A stretch of 64,000 nucleotides of DNA, taken from contig JADNYJ010000057.1 of the NCBI GenBank assembly GCA_015501075.1, positions 124,001 to 188,000 of the forward strand, given 5' to 3'. Both the position numbers and the translations under genes were made by a program. The stretch's first letter is position 1. Each line of letters opens with the position of its first letter. A model generated the notes under the pieces. That model did no database searches. It saw nothing but the letters and a program-made list of their open reading frames with translations, and was not told where the DNA came from. Origin of the DNA: Gymnopilus junonius. Its lineage: Eukaryota > Basidiomycota > Agaricomycetes > Agaricales > Galerinaceae. Of this stretch, positions 35,241 to 49,140 are shown piece by piece.

Positions 35241-37468
35241 TCAAGTGTAGGCTGTAAAGGCGTCAACACTCTGCATGCCGTTATCCATGGTCGAGAGCGG
35301 GTCCGCATAACCTCCAGAGGAATTGTAGCCTGCCATGTAATCCAAATGCTGCTGATGTACCCCATTCGCATACGCTTCCGAAAACTCGGACGGGGGATAA
35401 GTCAGCTCAGACAACTGGATTTTCTGTTCCTGAGCTTGTTGTTGCTGGGCTTGTGCGGCGTAATAGGCGTTATCCACCTGCTGTTCGCTGCCACCGTGCA
35501 CTAAATATTGATCCTGCCTAGTCACCTGCACAAGTGTTAGCCCATCCGGAGAGAAAAAAAAAAAGAGTGCACACCTGATCAGGTTTACTCTCTAAAGCAA
35601 ATGCCAATTCACTGGAGGTAGAGATTGGAACATTTGGGGTTCCGACGGTCACAGACGCATTGTGTGGGCTATCCCTAGATGTAATCGTCGAGGTGGGAGA
35701 AGGGTAATTGACCTGTTGCTGCTGTTGATGTCTGTGAACATCCGTTGAAGTAACCAATTCCATGGCGTTTGGAAAAGAATACTCTTCCTGAGACGCATAA
35801 CCGACGGAATTTTGCATTTGCTCGACTTGACCTTCGACGTTTAGCCCAGAGAGCATTCCAATGAAATGCCCAGATGCACTGGATAAGAATGGTAGATAAG
35901 CAAGGTATGGATGACGAAATATTTTGCAGAAAAATAAATAAATGACAGGATGAATGTAAACATACCAAGAGTCTCTTCTTTCCTTCGCCAACTGTGAGAC
36001 AGCCGGTCCGCCAATCTCGGCATAATACGAGCTGTTGACGCTAGACTCGCTAGTAGCAATTGAAGCTATAGATCCAAAGCGGGAGTAAGCGTCATATGAA
36101 GGAGAAGTAGCACTGTCGTCGTCGTGCTCTTCTCCGCGGAAGGTGAAAGATCTCAATGAGTCTGGAGAGTTTCGCTCGCTGTCCCCCGAGCTTGGAGAGG
36201 CCATAGAGGGCGTACTGGCAGCACCAAACGAGAATCCAGGCGAGGGCAGAGGCCCGGGGATCGGCGAGGCAAGTGGACGCGAAGAGAGGGTATACAGTCG
36301 CTGATCGGGGAGCGACACTCTGATTGCCGCGTTATACGGCGTAATCGGCGAAGGGGACTCGCTCTGATGTGTTCTCGACAGCGACGTGAGCCGAGTTGGG
36401 CGCGAATCCATGGACAAGCGCCGCATGCTCGCGTGCTGCGGCATAGATGCAAAGCTTGATGATGCAACACGTCGGGGGTGGTATCCGTAGGGTAGACGAT
36501 TGAATTGATGATGGTGACGAATGGTAGTACCAGGTATCGCAACACCGACCCCGGGTCCAAATAACGCGCTGTTCTTTGCCCTTGCAAGGCTGGCAAAGGG
36601 GTTGTTGGCGAGTCGCTGCAGACTGGCATCTACAGAGCACCTGCGGACGAGAGGGTCAAAGGAGTCAACGGAGGGACTCCCCAAGGACGGCGCCAGATGG
36701 GGAAACGCATTGGCGGGGAGTGAACCTCGGCGGGGAGGATAAAAATCAGTGCTGATGTTGGAATTTGAAACGAACGTGTTGACAGGAGGACGGATAGGAA
36801 GGGTTGCGCTGTCGGGGGTGGGTTCAACGGGAGAATTCTGCCATGGAAAGTTATTGGCATCGGTGATCAGATGCAACTGGGGCGGAGAGGCAGAACTGCT
36901 GTTGCTGTCTGGGGACCTGGAAAACGCGTCGACTTCGTCAGCTGCCGAATCCCTGTTATGAGACTGCGCAAGGGAGTCAGAGGCAGCCTCGTCTTTGACG
37001 TGTGGGCCGTCATCCTGAAGCTCATCGATGGCTTCCGAGGCAGACTTGTTGGCGCCGGCCTGGCCCTTTCCTCCTTTCACCTTTTCCTTTGCACGCCTGA
37101 AAAGCAGATTAGAATGGCCAGCAGAGTCCAGAGTCGGGAAAAGTGAACCGACCTATTCTGGAACCACACCTAAAACGCGCGTTCAGAGGACATGAGCAAC
37201 GATCCGGACCACACGGAAAAACAAGACAACAGACCTGAACGCCTCTGGCAGTCATACCAAGCTCAAGAGCGAGGTCATTCCTGAGAGTCGCATTGGGTTT
37301 GGTGTCCTTTTTGAAGACGCCCTCGAGGACCTTGAGCTGTGCGCTGGTGGTGCGCTTTCTGTGCTTGACCTCGTTGGGTGTGTATGGGTAGAAGGCGCGG
37401 AAGTCGACGGCGGCGGGGTCGGTGTCTGTGGGGATGAGGGGGCGGGGATATGGATTGTGGTAGCCCAT
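35241..37468 (-). CDS. Homeodomain transcription factor
   Basis: Five exons from ATG 37468: 37468-37235, 37169-37153, 37096-35966, 35878-35575, 35525-35241. They give 656 residues with consistent phases. The homeodomain spans about residues 35-93. It runs KHRKRTTSAQLKVLEGVFKK to LGMTARGVQ, then VWFQNRRAKEK in the recognition helix with the Trp-Phe-x-Asn-Arg core. The rest is Ser/Pro-rich, then Gln- and Asn-rich (HQQQQQ, AQAQQQQAQEQK), typical of fungal activators. Single-homeodomain factors of this type (Hom1/Hom2-like) influence fruiting in agaricomycetes, but orthology is not proven here. The recognition helix is split by two introns around a 17-nt exon. An upstream exon is possible because the frame stays open before the chosen ATG. 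Nuclear location is expected. Confidence 0.88.
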
Positions 37469-37867
37469 CTGCGGTGGTGGTTGTTGGGAGAAGGGGAACG
37501 AGGCATTGGTTATAAGGAAACCTGAGGAATATGAACCGGTTCACTTGTTGCCAGGAACACGCCCTTCCCAATTTGGCTAGTCCCCTCTGCGCTTTTAGCG
37601 AGCCTATCAGATTCCATATATTACTCCGTTTATTGTACCTATCTACATCATAGTATGTTATATCATAGCAGTGCGAGAGCATGGACAGCAAGGTATCGAT
37701 CATAACTAGCAAAAATAAGAAAATGTCCCAAGTAAATTCCGCGCAGCAGCCGTCGTGATGTCGCTTTCGCCTTTCCACCTCGTCCCTTTGGCGATTTCGA
37801 CCAAAGAATCCCCGAAGCGGCAACGGAACGCATACGGGATGACCAGCGCAGTCCGTCCGTATCATGG
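37469..37867. other. Intergenic interval between two minus-strand genes
   Basis: A 399-nt interval with the promoter of the homeodomain gene and the 3' flank of WEE1. The portion next to 37468 (to about 37530) stays in the homeodomain frame and might hold an extra 5' exon. No other feature is seen. Confidence 0.4.
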
Positions 37868-40800
37868 TCACGCTCCCGTATCCATCCCATCCTCTTCCCT
37901 GCCCAGGATTCGTTCCAAAAACCCATCTGGAACACTTGCCAAAGGCGACGCACCCCATGTACTTTTCCCTGCTCTTCTCAACTCCTTCTCCATCCACGTC
38001 ATTTCCTCTCTCGCTCTCCGGACCACCTGATGCGCACAAATCTCCACCACCGTCAACCGCTTGGCAGGGTCCGTACGCATCATGTTGTAAATTAGGTCAA
38101 CAAGCTCGGGGCTGACCTCGTCCAGATCGACTTGCGAGAAATCTTCTCTTCGCAGCCGCTGCCATCCTTCACCTCTGTGAGCCAAAAAGTAGACAGAATC
38201 AGTAAACGTTACTTTGCACAAGACAGAAAGACACCGGCGTGCGGGGAGACCCAGACGGATATCCACGGCCCGTCCACCGAAGTCCAAGGACGAAACAACT
38301 CAACTGGTCAGGGACGACAATATTCGATGTCGTTTCCAAAATCGTCATACCAAGACTAGAGATTAAACACGACGTGAGAACCAACCGAACACCGTTCGAA
38401 CCGTGCGACCAACTCACCTAAACACATCAGCGGCTTTGCCGTACCGCCCTTGCAGCACCTCGGGTGCCAAGTACAACTTGTCCCCTTCACGTTCAAACCC
38501 TCCAATTGGAGCAATTGTTGTCACCTTACCACTAGAACTTGAGGTGATTGAGACAGTTGAAGTTGCAGTGGACGTGCGTTCAGGGCGAGGCCACAATGAC
38601 GCCATCCCAAAGTCGCCGATCTTGAATCGCCCTTCCTTCGTCACGAACACATTCGATGGCTTCAAGTCCAGGTGAATAACCCCAGAATCGTGAATGAAAC
38701 TCAAGCCCTGTGGAAAGAAGAAATAATGGATCAGCTTCCGTTTCTGGGGAACCGAATAGATAAATTGCGTTGTGACGCGTGACCTACGTTACTCAAATCA
38801 ACAATCGCTTTCCATACCCTCGCCTCATCCAAGCGGGGAAATACCCGCCCGTACTCCCATAAAAAGCGTGCAAGGTTGCCAGATTCGCATAATTCAGTGC
38901 ATATAAACAGTGCCTCGTCCTCTTCCCAGCTATCAATGTAGGCCAATACATTGGAATGGCGTCCATCAGCGTACTGAGTTAAGGCGGCTTCCGATAGATG
39001 CTTCAGGATATCTACCTCCTCGCGTAGTCGAAGCCTAGGTGTAAAACGTACAGATTCAGCCACCATCCAAAAACCATAGCAACTATGGTAAAAAAGAGGG
39101 AACACGACCAAAAAAAGACCAGCTATTGGGGCAGACATCTCGAAATGTAGATGCTACCGTGTCAAGGTCGATGACGGTTTTGTGAACTTCCGCACCGGCG
39201 CATCCGCCCAAGCCGCATGCAGTGCAAAACCAGGCACCCCAGACGGCCACGAAAAAAGACGAACCAACAAGCAGATGGAGAGATGCACGTACCGATGTTT
39301 GACGCCTTCAAACTGCTTTGACTTCTTGATTGCGTACAACTGGAGATCGTCATTTATCTTACTCCGCACTTTGATCACCTTCCCGAACTCGCCGCTGCCC
39401 ACTTCTTCGATCTCATCAAAGTCTCGCTCAAATCGGCCTGGTTGCTGGTCTTCTGCAGAGCCGAACCCGAACGAGTCTGAAAGAATCCTTGAATCAGCAG
39501 ACAGCCTTGGAACGCCAACTGCTAAACTGGTCCTCCTACTATTCGTAGGCGAATTAGGAGAGGTCAGGGAGCTAGTTGAAGATCCAGAGGCCGATCTAGG
39601 TGACAACGCCTTGTTCAGAGGATCACCATCACCCGAAGGAGAAAAATGGAGTGGTATTCCAGGCTTGGGTAAGTGCCAATCTATCAAACACGAACACGAA
39701 CAAATAGTTAGAAAAAACTTGTAATCATCATAAACACCACCGCGACATGCACGCATCCCCGCAAGCGGGGTGTAGGGTGATGAGCTCACTTACCGACAGT
39801 GATGCCCTTGGCTCGTGTTGGTGTGCTACTGAGTGATGTCGAATCGCTGCCGCTTGAGAAGGCACCGCTACTGCTCCTGCGCATGAGCCATCGGTTTCGG
39901 GGAAGTACTGAACTATTGTTCTTAAGCTCTGACGGAGGAGGCGGCATTCCGAGACCTAGACCACTATATCCTTCCTTGCCCCGCCTCGTACTGGGACTAT
40001 ACTCTTCTTCTTCTGTGTCTGTGTCTCCGAATTTGTCTCTAGCTTCACGGTGGTTTACGCCTCCTGTTGTTGAAAAAACAGCAGGCAAGCTCTTCCTGGG
40101 TGCTTTGCCGTTTTTAAAGTCACAATCATCCTTCAGACCAACTTTAGACGCTACTGCACTCTGCCATGGACGCGCATTCCCGAAATAGTTCATCCGAGGC
40201 TTCTTCACAGGTGTCCCAGGAGCCTTCTTGGGCATTCCAGTGCATTTGGATGCAGCAGCCAGGGCCTTCATAATGAAAGCGTCGACATCCTCCCTCTCAG
40301 TGGCATAAGGATGTGTATTGTGAGCATTCCCACCATCTTCATCTTCGACAAATACATGAGCGTTGGGCCAGCCAGAGGCCCCTTCAGGCGTGACCCCCGG
40401 AGTGACCAGTGCCTCGTCTGAGCAGATTGAACTGAGGCTCGTTGACGCCTTAGGCATAACAATTAATAAATCTCCGCCACCCACACTAGAGCCAGTTGAC
40501 GCCATGTCATCTTCGTCGCTGATAAGGGAAGCATCATGATCACGCTGTAGAGACTCAGATTTGTATTTCATGGGCAACGAGGGCTTGGATGGTGAAGCTG
40601 AATCTTTGGTCACATTCAGCACAAAAGGTGAAATTGCTGTAACTCCTGTGAAAAACATGTCTTCGTCATCCATATCAGCGCTAGCATTCCGAGAATGGCC
40701 CTGATGTAACACAGGATACGAAGGGGAAGATCCAGGTGAGGGTGATAAGCCTCTAGCTTGGAACGTGTTCCACATAAACTCGCGATCATAGCCATCATCA

Positions 40801-42285
40801 TAAGCACTGCTGTGAGGACCGGCATAGCTATGTCGATTTGCCGCATTTGAGCGCTGTGTCGCCTGTCGGGTGCCCTGAGCATGTTCAGAAGATGACAGAT
40901 TGGAACTGCTGCTTGTCCGTGTCCTAGTGGCCTGGGCCGGTGGCGCCGTGATCGCGGGCCCGAAGAAGAGAGCGGCGCTATCAATTCTGCTGAGTGGTGC
41001 TCGCGGAGGATTAGTTGGACGATGTTCTGCATTAGGGCGAGCATTGCTGTGGGAGAGATTGGCAACCCGTCGGCGTGGACGGGGTGAACCTCCATCCGAG
41101 GAAGAAGCTGGAGAGGGAAGCCCGCGATTCACCGCAGAAGGGAAGGTGACAGGTCCACTGTATCGCGGACGGCTCACTCCAGCTCGGAACGGAATACCGG
41201 TTTGCTGGAACATAGAAATATTGAAAATGTTACTCGTCAAATCATGTAGCAGCACTTACCCTGGTAGGTGATTTTGGAACTTTGAACGCTTGCTCGCGTA
41301 ATTCAGCAGAAAGAGGCCTAGAGCGGGCCCGACGTTTGGTGACATGACCGCCAGGGGATACAGCCTCAGCGACCTCTTCTGTTTCTTTACCTTTAAGAAC
41401 GGATTGAAACACGATTGGGTATTGCTGAGCGCCTTTCGAAATGGGCTTGGGCTTGCTCAAGAACAATGAATGATCCGGCTCATCCTCGTCCATCTCGCAG
41501 CCCGAGTCGCTCGCGGTCCCACAGAACTCGGAGTCGTCGTTGACAGAGGTATTGAGATCCGAAAGCCGAAGGCGTGTCAGACTGGCTGTCTGACTCTTAA
41601 GGTAGGCTTCTGTTTCAGCTTTAGTCTGCGGCGTGCGCTCTGTAAACCTTGGAGCTGAGAGTGGAGCCAGGCACTCAAAGGACACTGATGAATCAGGGCG
41701 TTTAGATTGCGTGGTCTTCAATGGTGTGACATGAGATGGACGTAGAGGAGTGGCAAGTGGCGTAGATTTGCGCTTAGTGCCAACACCGACTCGGGCGGAC
41801 GATGCTACGTCCGCAGGTGGCACAGCAGGCGTGCCGCCGAAAACAGCATTAGAACTCTTGCTAGTAAGCGCAGATCGACTATAAACGCGGTGGACTTGCT
41901 TAACCGGAGTCAAAAGCGGCTGGGATGTAGATGTAGAGAAGAAAGACACGTTCATGGCTGAGGCGGACGACAAAAAGATGGAGCCATCTTTGTCATCCGC
42001 AGTGATTGGTTGAGGCTTAGGTGCAAAGGGGTTGAAATTGTGCGCCAGCGCGGGGGACTTGTAGGGAGACTGGAGAGGATCGTCTTGTACATCTGTGGCG
42101 TTCGTATTAATTGGGAAGAGGGGGCGCTGTCTGAGCGGGGAGGGTGGCAGCATTGGGGAGTCGTAAGAAGCAGTTGTTCGTGGAGGAGTGCAAGTGCGGC
42201 GATGGTAAGTCGGAGAGACAGCCACGCCTGAGTCGCATGGTGTATTCCCGTGCATATATGGTTTGGTGGGTGTAGACACGAGCAT
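37868..42285 (-). CDS. WEE1: Wee1-type CDK-inhibitory kinase
   Basis: Seven exons (42285-41260, 41204-39794, 39680-39293, 39034-38788, 38707-38418, 38355-38278, 38174-37868) give about 1248 residues. The last donor (GTGGAC at 38277) is weak. The first about 890 residues are disordered, Ser/Pro-rich and full of SP/TP sites, as in fungal Wee1 where CDK and polarity kinases phosphorylate the tail. The kinase domain has the Gly loop GSGEFGKV, the Lys in YAIKKSK, the alpha-C helix EEVDILKHL, the Wee1-type catalytic loop VIHLDLKPSNVFV, and IGDFGMAS. APEVLQGRYGKAADVFSLGM and NIVVPDQ follow. The HLDLKPSN loop and the C-lobe are typical of Wee1 rather than general Ser/Thr kinases. The enzyme phosphorylates the inhibitory Tyr of CDK1 to delay mitosis, acting in the nucleus. 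Confidence 0.93.
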
Positions 42286-43721
42286 GTCAAAATGAGGGTC
42301 GGAGTGGGATCAAGACGCGTGTCAAGGGGTTAATTGGGTAGTTTTCGATGGAATAGATTATTGCAGAAGTGATTTCCGTGGTCGTGTAAGCTAATAATTG
42401 CAGGTCTTGCTCGTCGTCGCTGTGGAACTCTAGTCGTGGACGTCGTGCTGGGCAGGGAAGAAATAAATAGAAAGTCAAGCCGCGATCGTCTCATTATATC
42501 TCACGGACAAGCATTCAACATAGTCATGTGATCGCGTTGCTGTGACCCGTTTTGACTCCGTCCGATCACCATCAACCCCGTATTCCGATCCATCGGCTTC
42601 TTTCTTACTCTTTTGTTCTTTACAGTACTACGCAAGCACACAAAACCATCGTTATTCTTTTGTGTTGATTCAAGAAAGCAAGAAGACCTTTTCGACCATT
42701 GCTAAAGCAACCCCCTCAATTATCAGGATGTCATCCTCCGTAGTTCTCTGCCAATTGTTCATCCTTGACACCCTCGTATGAGTCGGGTCACGTCTCGCTG
42801 ACTACGACTCCAACCTCCGTGTTAAATAGGTTTATTTCCTATACTCCAGGGCCGCAGCCAAATCTTCAAATTCCACCAAGATGTTCATACCTAAACGGCA
42901 GTAAAATCTCAGATTATTGTTTGCCGCGCAGCATCACACCCCATCTTGTCCTTTCCTTCAACAGTCGTCGGTCAGAACCCCCGTGTGCGAAGACGAATGT
43001 ATCACTTTATTTCTGCGTAGCTTTTTAAGATCCTAAAATTCAGATACACAGAGATCTAAAGTAGAAAAGCAAAAGAATGCATGTTTTCATAAATATGTAA
43101 AAGGAAATCTGTGGGCCCCTCATGATGAGGACCCACAAGGCCAAATGAATTTTTGAAGGTCTAAAATTCCAACGATATGAAGGTAAAATTAGCGAAATGA
43201 AATGATTGCTTTCTGTGCCGAGTTTCAGGCTACCGGTGTCTTTCAGGCTGTCGATCCCCGCAACTGGCGTGTTTAGTGAGGTGCGCCACACTCGATCACG
43301 ATCGATAATATGGCGATCACCATCAGGTCCGGGGAACTGCCATCTCAAAAGTATCCGACCGAAAGAAAGTTCAATAAGCTTCGGTGCCTTTAATTGTGCG
43401 TCAAAAATGACGACAATTTCAGATACTAGATGAGGTGGCTCTGATCAGGGATCAAGTCCAAAATTTTTACAAGTATCGCAGTCCGACTAATTGAAGGAGT
43501 TTAGAATACAACACGGGGCTATTGAAATACTCATCTATAGTAGATATATGGTATCACAATCTATTAAATTGAAATGCATGCCATAGGCCATCACGACGTT
43601 AAATTCCTTCGTCATCATTGAATTGAGGCGCATAAGCCGTGCCATCCATCCTCCTGAGAGCCTGACCATACGCTGGTTGCCGTCGCCTTCGGACTTGTTG
43701 TTGATCATAATAGAAAGATGG
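42286..43721. other. WEE1 promoter and 3' flank of the FIT gene, with a possible coding remnant
   Basis: About 1.4 kb. Next to WEE1 (42286-42650) lies its presumed promoter. At about 43170-43435 the minus strand has an open stretch with protein-like text (VSEIVVIFDAQL, LLRWQFPGPDGDRH, VWRTSL), preceded by an acceptor-like CAG near 43443. I find no start, no second exon and no family. It may be a relic or an unrecognised exon. Confidence 0.35.
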
Positions 43722-44567
43722 TTACGAGAAGATTGGAAGCTGAGAAACAGCAAAACTAGTCACTCCGAGAACTGGAAAAGAAAATGTAAGTTAGTCACAT
43801 TGAAAGGAAAGAAACGACAAACACATACGGTAACCCGTAAACTTCTCGAACGGCGAATGGAAGTACACACTCGTCGTGTAGGTACCCAATAGCCAAATGC
43901 CCATTAACGCAATATTGGCAGCCACAGCCCACATGTGCAACCCGCTCCACCAAGCCCGGAATTTGAACGATGCACGCAGTTGGTCTGCCAATAAAAGTGT
44001 CGCCATCGTCAACAGAAAGACGTGCCCTGAGAAATCGTGGCCCCTTCGTATGCGAGGAACAATGCGCCATCCCTCCGGAAGTCCAGCGAAGTTATCGCTG
44101 AACAGGTGCTTGTGGGTCTCTGGACTAATGGCCGACTTCGTGTAACAGACTTCGATTGGCACATTTCGAATATGCCCGTCAGGCAGTTGATAGACGCATT
44201 CCCCACCAGAATACACCGTAAACCTGTCCAACAAGGCTGGTCCGAAAAACCAACTAGTGAAAAGCACCCAAACCGAAGTCAGAAAAAGGAATTTGGAAAG
44301 CCGTCGTCTTGTGCGTATTTGTGGTGGTGATGTGAGGTATGAGAAGAGAAACACAAGAGATGTCCATCCCCATGACTTTTTGATAAAATACACGTTTAGA
44401 GGGTTGGACTTGGAGGCGAAGAAATGAGTATCGGCGAGATGGTGAGGGAGGTGAGTCAAGTGAGGGTTTGAGGTGTCGAGATAGGTTCCGTAAAGAACTG
44501 AGTATGCAGACCCTAGTAATAGGATCGCAGTGACTGTTAGTAACGTCTGAAGCCGCAAGTCTGTCAT
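43722..44567 (-). CDS. SCS3: FIT-family ER protein (Scs3/FIT2-like)
   Basis: Two exons, 44567-43829 and 43771-43722, give 262 residues. This multi-span ER protein is required for lipid-droplet biogenesis and phospholipid balance; human FIT2 has acyl-CoA diphosphatase activity. Several hydrophobic segments are seen: LLTVTAILLLGSAYSVLYG, SLVFLFSYL, FLFLTSVWVLFTSWFFGPAL, VFLLTMATLLLADQL, and MWAVAANIALMGIWLLG. The key motif HDFSGHVFLL contains the two conserved His residues associated with catalysis in FIT proteins, together with HSPFEKFTGY near the C-terminus (a second conserved His block). The upstream TTG is not used; the ATG at 44567 fits the family start. The short last exon encodes only 16 residues. 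HEM2 ends 191 nt upstream on the same strand. Confidence 0.9.
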
Positions 44568-44758
44568 AGTAGTTGAGGAGAAAGTCAAACGTAGGAACTT
44601 GAAGGACGGGCGTGCGCACTGCGTTGCGCTCTGTGGAAGAGTGTGGAAGACGTCGCATATTCACGTGATTGCATCAACGACTCTGTGAGAGCCTGAGGTC
44701 GAGAAGTGAAAAATATAATAAATATCCATGTAGTACATTGATTTCTATTTCTTATGAT

Positions 44759-45967
<1,209 letters not shown>

Positions 45968-46878
45968 CTTTAACTTTGAGGATGTAAAGGGCCGACTAGT
46001 GGTGGAAGATTGCAAGGTGGTTGGGGTAGGAAAGAAAGGATCGGGCCTTCACGTCGGTCTATTTAACTTTTCGCTCTGGATAACAACCGAGCTCCGAAGC
46101 GCGCGCACAGGTCTGCTCGAATGATTAAACCTATCCCAGGTTGATGAGTTCCGTTTACACGAAACGTGTCCTGTTCTTAGTCGATACTGATCTATCGCTG
46201 ACAATTCATTCTGTGGGATGGCTGCTCTACCTGGGTTTCCCGACTCTGGAACGGAAGAGTGGTTAAAAATAATCAACAAATGTCGGTAATGACGGGTCAG
46301 GTAACTTCCGGCACCGCTCCGGGAAAGCCTCTTCGTCCGTCTTCTCATGAAAGACACTAAGTAGAACGGCCTATGTCAACCTGGTAGATTTTAATTCTCT
46401 CAGTCTCGTGGAACCATTACTATAGGATTCCAGCGTTCACAGAGATTGAGCCAGAGGACTAAAAAGCTATAAATTGCCAGTCAAACTTTGATCGAATTCC
46501 TCGGCGCTGGATCTTTCACCTTAAAGACTTTTTGGAATTCGATGAAGCTGCGTTTATCCAACCTTCGCCACCAGGGCGGGTATTTCTCACCTAAAAACTT
46601 TTCCCTGCGCTGTCTGGTTGAAAGATCAAAATGGCGATGCTAAGCGATTCTTCATGTATCATTTAGGATTTCGAGAAGAAGAATGGAAAGAGAATATTGA
46701 AATACAGATAAGGTATCACAAGTCTATGTAGATATACTAAACACCAATTATACAGTTGGCAATAACAAATAATTAGCAGAGTTCGAAGAAAGCAATTACG
46801 CAGTGCCATCTCGTCCATTAGCGGGATCTGTCCATGAATAATGCAGTCACTGTCGAGCCCGAGATCTGCAGAGCATCT
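45968..46878. other. Intergenic interval with HEM2 promoter
   Basis: A 911-nt interval holding the HEM2 promoter and the 3' flank of paralog B. A 102-codon minus frame at 46049-46357 lies in the HEM2 leader and has no domain. No RNA gene is seen. Confidence 0.4.
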
Positions 46879-49140
46879 CTATGAAATCGTCCAATTGATG
46901 ATGAACCACGCTATGGCTGCAGGCCAAAACACGCTAATAGCATCCATTAGGACCCCCATCAGCCCACCTCTCCGTTTTCTTGAACCGCTCAGTCTTGGTT
47001 CCGTGCTAAGACCAATCAAATCCAGAAGATTATGCAGAGCGGTCCATGATGGCAGAGTAACTGCCATTCTCCTTCTACGGCCTCTAAACACGAAAGTATA
47101 ACTCCATGACCATCCGCGCCTCTTCGGTCCTGACAACTGCCTCAACTGGTCTGGCGCAGAGATAAATTGCGACTGCAACCTCGGAGATGTATGCACGCCG
47201 GATTCAGGATCATGCACAACCTCAAATTCATCGTCATCCCGTCCACTTTGCCCGACTTGAGACCAGTCGTCATCATCTCGAGCATGCCCTTCACGCCGCG
47301 TTGCATATTGAACAGGGAACATTGGATCATTTTCATTTTCCTCGTCGCCTCTATCCGAGAGCGCCAATGGTCCACTTAAAGAGGTTGGCGAGGAAGGCGC
47401 TGGAGTGCCAGGAAGGGAAGCAACAAGGTGAGTCGCTGACGTAGATTGAAAACGTGGGGTTCGTAAGTAGGGCGGGAATGTCGCACGCGGACTAACAGGA
47501 ACAGTGGGCGAGTATGGAGACCATGTTGCACTCCATTGTGTAGAATCCGGGTACATAGCTGGATTGGGGCTATTAGGCCCACTGCTACGGGGAGACGGGG
47601 TCAGTGACAAAACGTCGGGTTTCTTGAACGGCCTAGACCGAATTTTACGGAAATTGAGGACAAAGAAGAGGAGTATGGTAATGCATATGCATGGGAAGTA
47701 GAAGCTGCTGTAAACGTGGAACTGGTTGGGCAAGGCACATGCTCTATCAGCGAAAGACGAAAAACTCGGGTTGGCGACGACGGCTGGATCGACGAGGGAC
47801 AGGAGCTGAAATCCTGGTCGTTCGATGTGCACTGAAATGGAGAACGATTTTACCGTCACTTCACGTATTGCATTGGCTTGATTATTCCCGTCGACTCGAC
47901 TACCAGGTAAAACGTGGGTGTAATCGCAGTAATCACGGTTGTCCGCACTGAGAGACGACAAAAGGGTTGGCAAAGCAAAGCGCAAAAACTGTAGATAGTA
48001 CGCACCTGAATACTATTAAAGGCTCGAGATTTTTGAGCAAAAAACTTGTTGTCTGTTTTCCTAGCAAGCTCTGATAGCCAGGGCCTGCTGCTCTACCGAT
48101 ATTGCCTTTTTCCCTTAAGGGACCACAATCTCCCGTCTCGGGCCTTGCGAGAGGTATATGGCTGAGAAGGATAACATGTCCTGGTCCATCTTAAAAAAAC
48201 AGACGTTAGTATCAACGACCCTGCAGACAAGGGATAGGATAGAACACACATTCTCCCATCTCTTTCACAAACTCGATAGCACCGCCTTTGATTGGTGTCC
48301 ATTCTTCAAAACTCTTAGCTTTGGCATGCCGTTGATAATCTTCATCGACAAGTGCGGGCGAGTCCAAAGCAATAAAAGTGTGATTCGAAATAGTTAATTT
48401 CTGATTCAGAGGGCCAAAGGTGTTAACGAAATATGAACGAAGATTTTTGGACACCTGGGGTCCGAAACCCAGTCTATGCTAAATCAGTAATTTGAGCATA
48501 CACTTGTCTAGTGCAAATGCGCACCCGACATCATTGTTTCCTGGTACGTAATGTACCTTGGTAGGGGGGTCTATGTCGAAGGTCGACAAGAAGGAATCGG
48601 CAGCGTGACGATACCTAATTCACTAGTACCATTTAGAAAGCCGAACACGTAGGTGGGATACGTACTCTTCCAAATTTTGCGATGCTTTGCCGTTGGCAAG
48701 CATATCCCCCAAGAAAATTACGGCATGGGGTCTGAGTCGTGAAGTAACATGCCAACTTTTACGAATATTTAAATCGAAGAGAACGCGTCGAATCCGGGTA
48801 GCCCAAGCGCTTCTCGGTGATAGCAGTGTTGGGTGCTGTACTTGGGGATCGGCGACGAGGAGTACGTGCATAGTACTTGGCTTTTGTCGCAATTTCTGTC
48901 GTCAGAAAACGTTGTATGTTTCAGTCAAAGTCCGGTCAAGAGTTATGAATGATTTACATGTCCGATGTTGACCTCTGGCCAACGGCATCCGGATAGACTC
49001 CAAAAGAAGATGCCCAAGTCTCCCCAAATAACTATGACCACCCACAGAAGCCTGAGAACATTGGTGGTGAGGGCGTGTGAGTAGAGATGACTTTGTCTAG
49101 AGGCAGACAGCGTGAGGGATCCCGGACGCGATTCCGACAT
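46879..49140 (-). CDS. Cdc1/Ted1-type metallophosphoesterase, paralog B, altered metal-site motifs
   Basis: The same family and layout as the gene at 3230-5023: N-terminal membrane segment (VLRLLWVVIVIWGDLGIFFW), ADPQ, GDMLANGK, SHIPL, and a C-termin­al pair of hydrophobic segments (FYFPCICITILLFFVLNF and DAISVFWPAAIAWFIINW). At least six exons join without any frameshift. The blocks that carry metal ligands or the catalytic His differ from paralog A. GNHD is GNND, and GDDHDYC is ADNRDYC, so two His residues are lost; GDMMDNGR is GDMLANGK. The C-terminal cytosolic part is extended by about 130 residues rich in Ser/Pro/Asp. The fold and membrane topology are kept, so it may be a non-catalytic or differently tuned paralog. 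That is inference from the sequence of two genes only. Confidence 0.85.

Noticed and set aside
35241..42285. Mating-type (MAT-A) locus
   Set aside because: There is a homeodomain gene, but no divergent HD1/HD2 pair and no mitochondrial intermediate peptidase neighbour.
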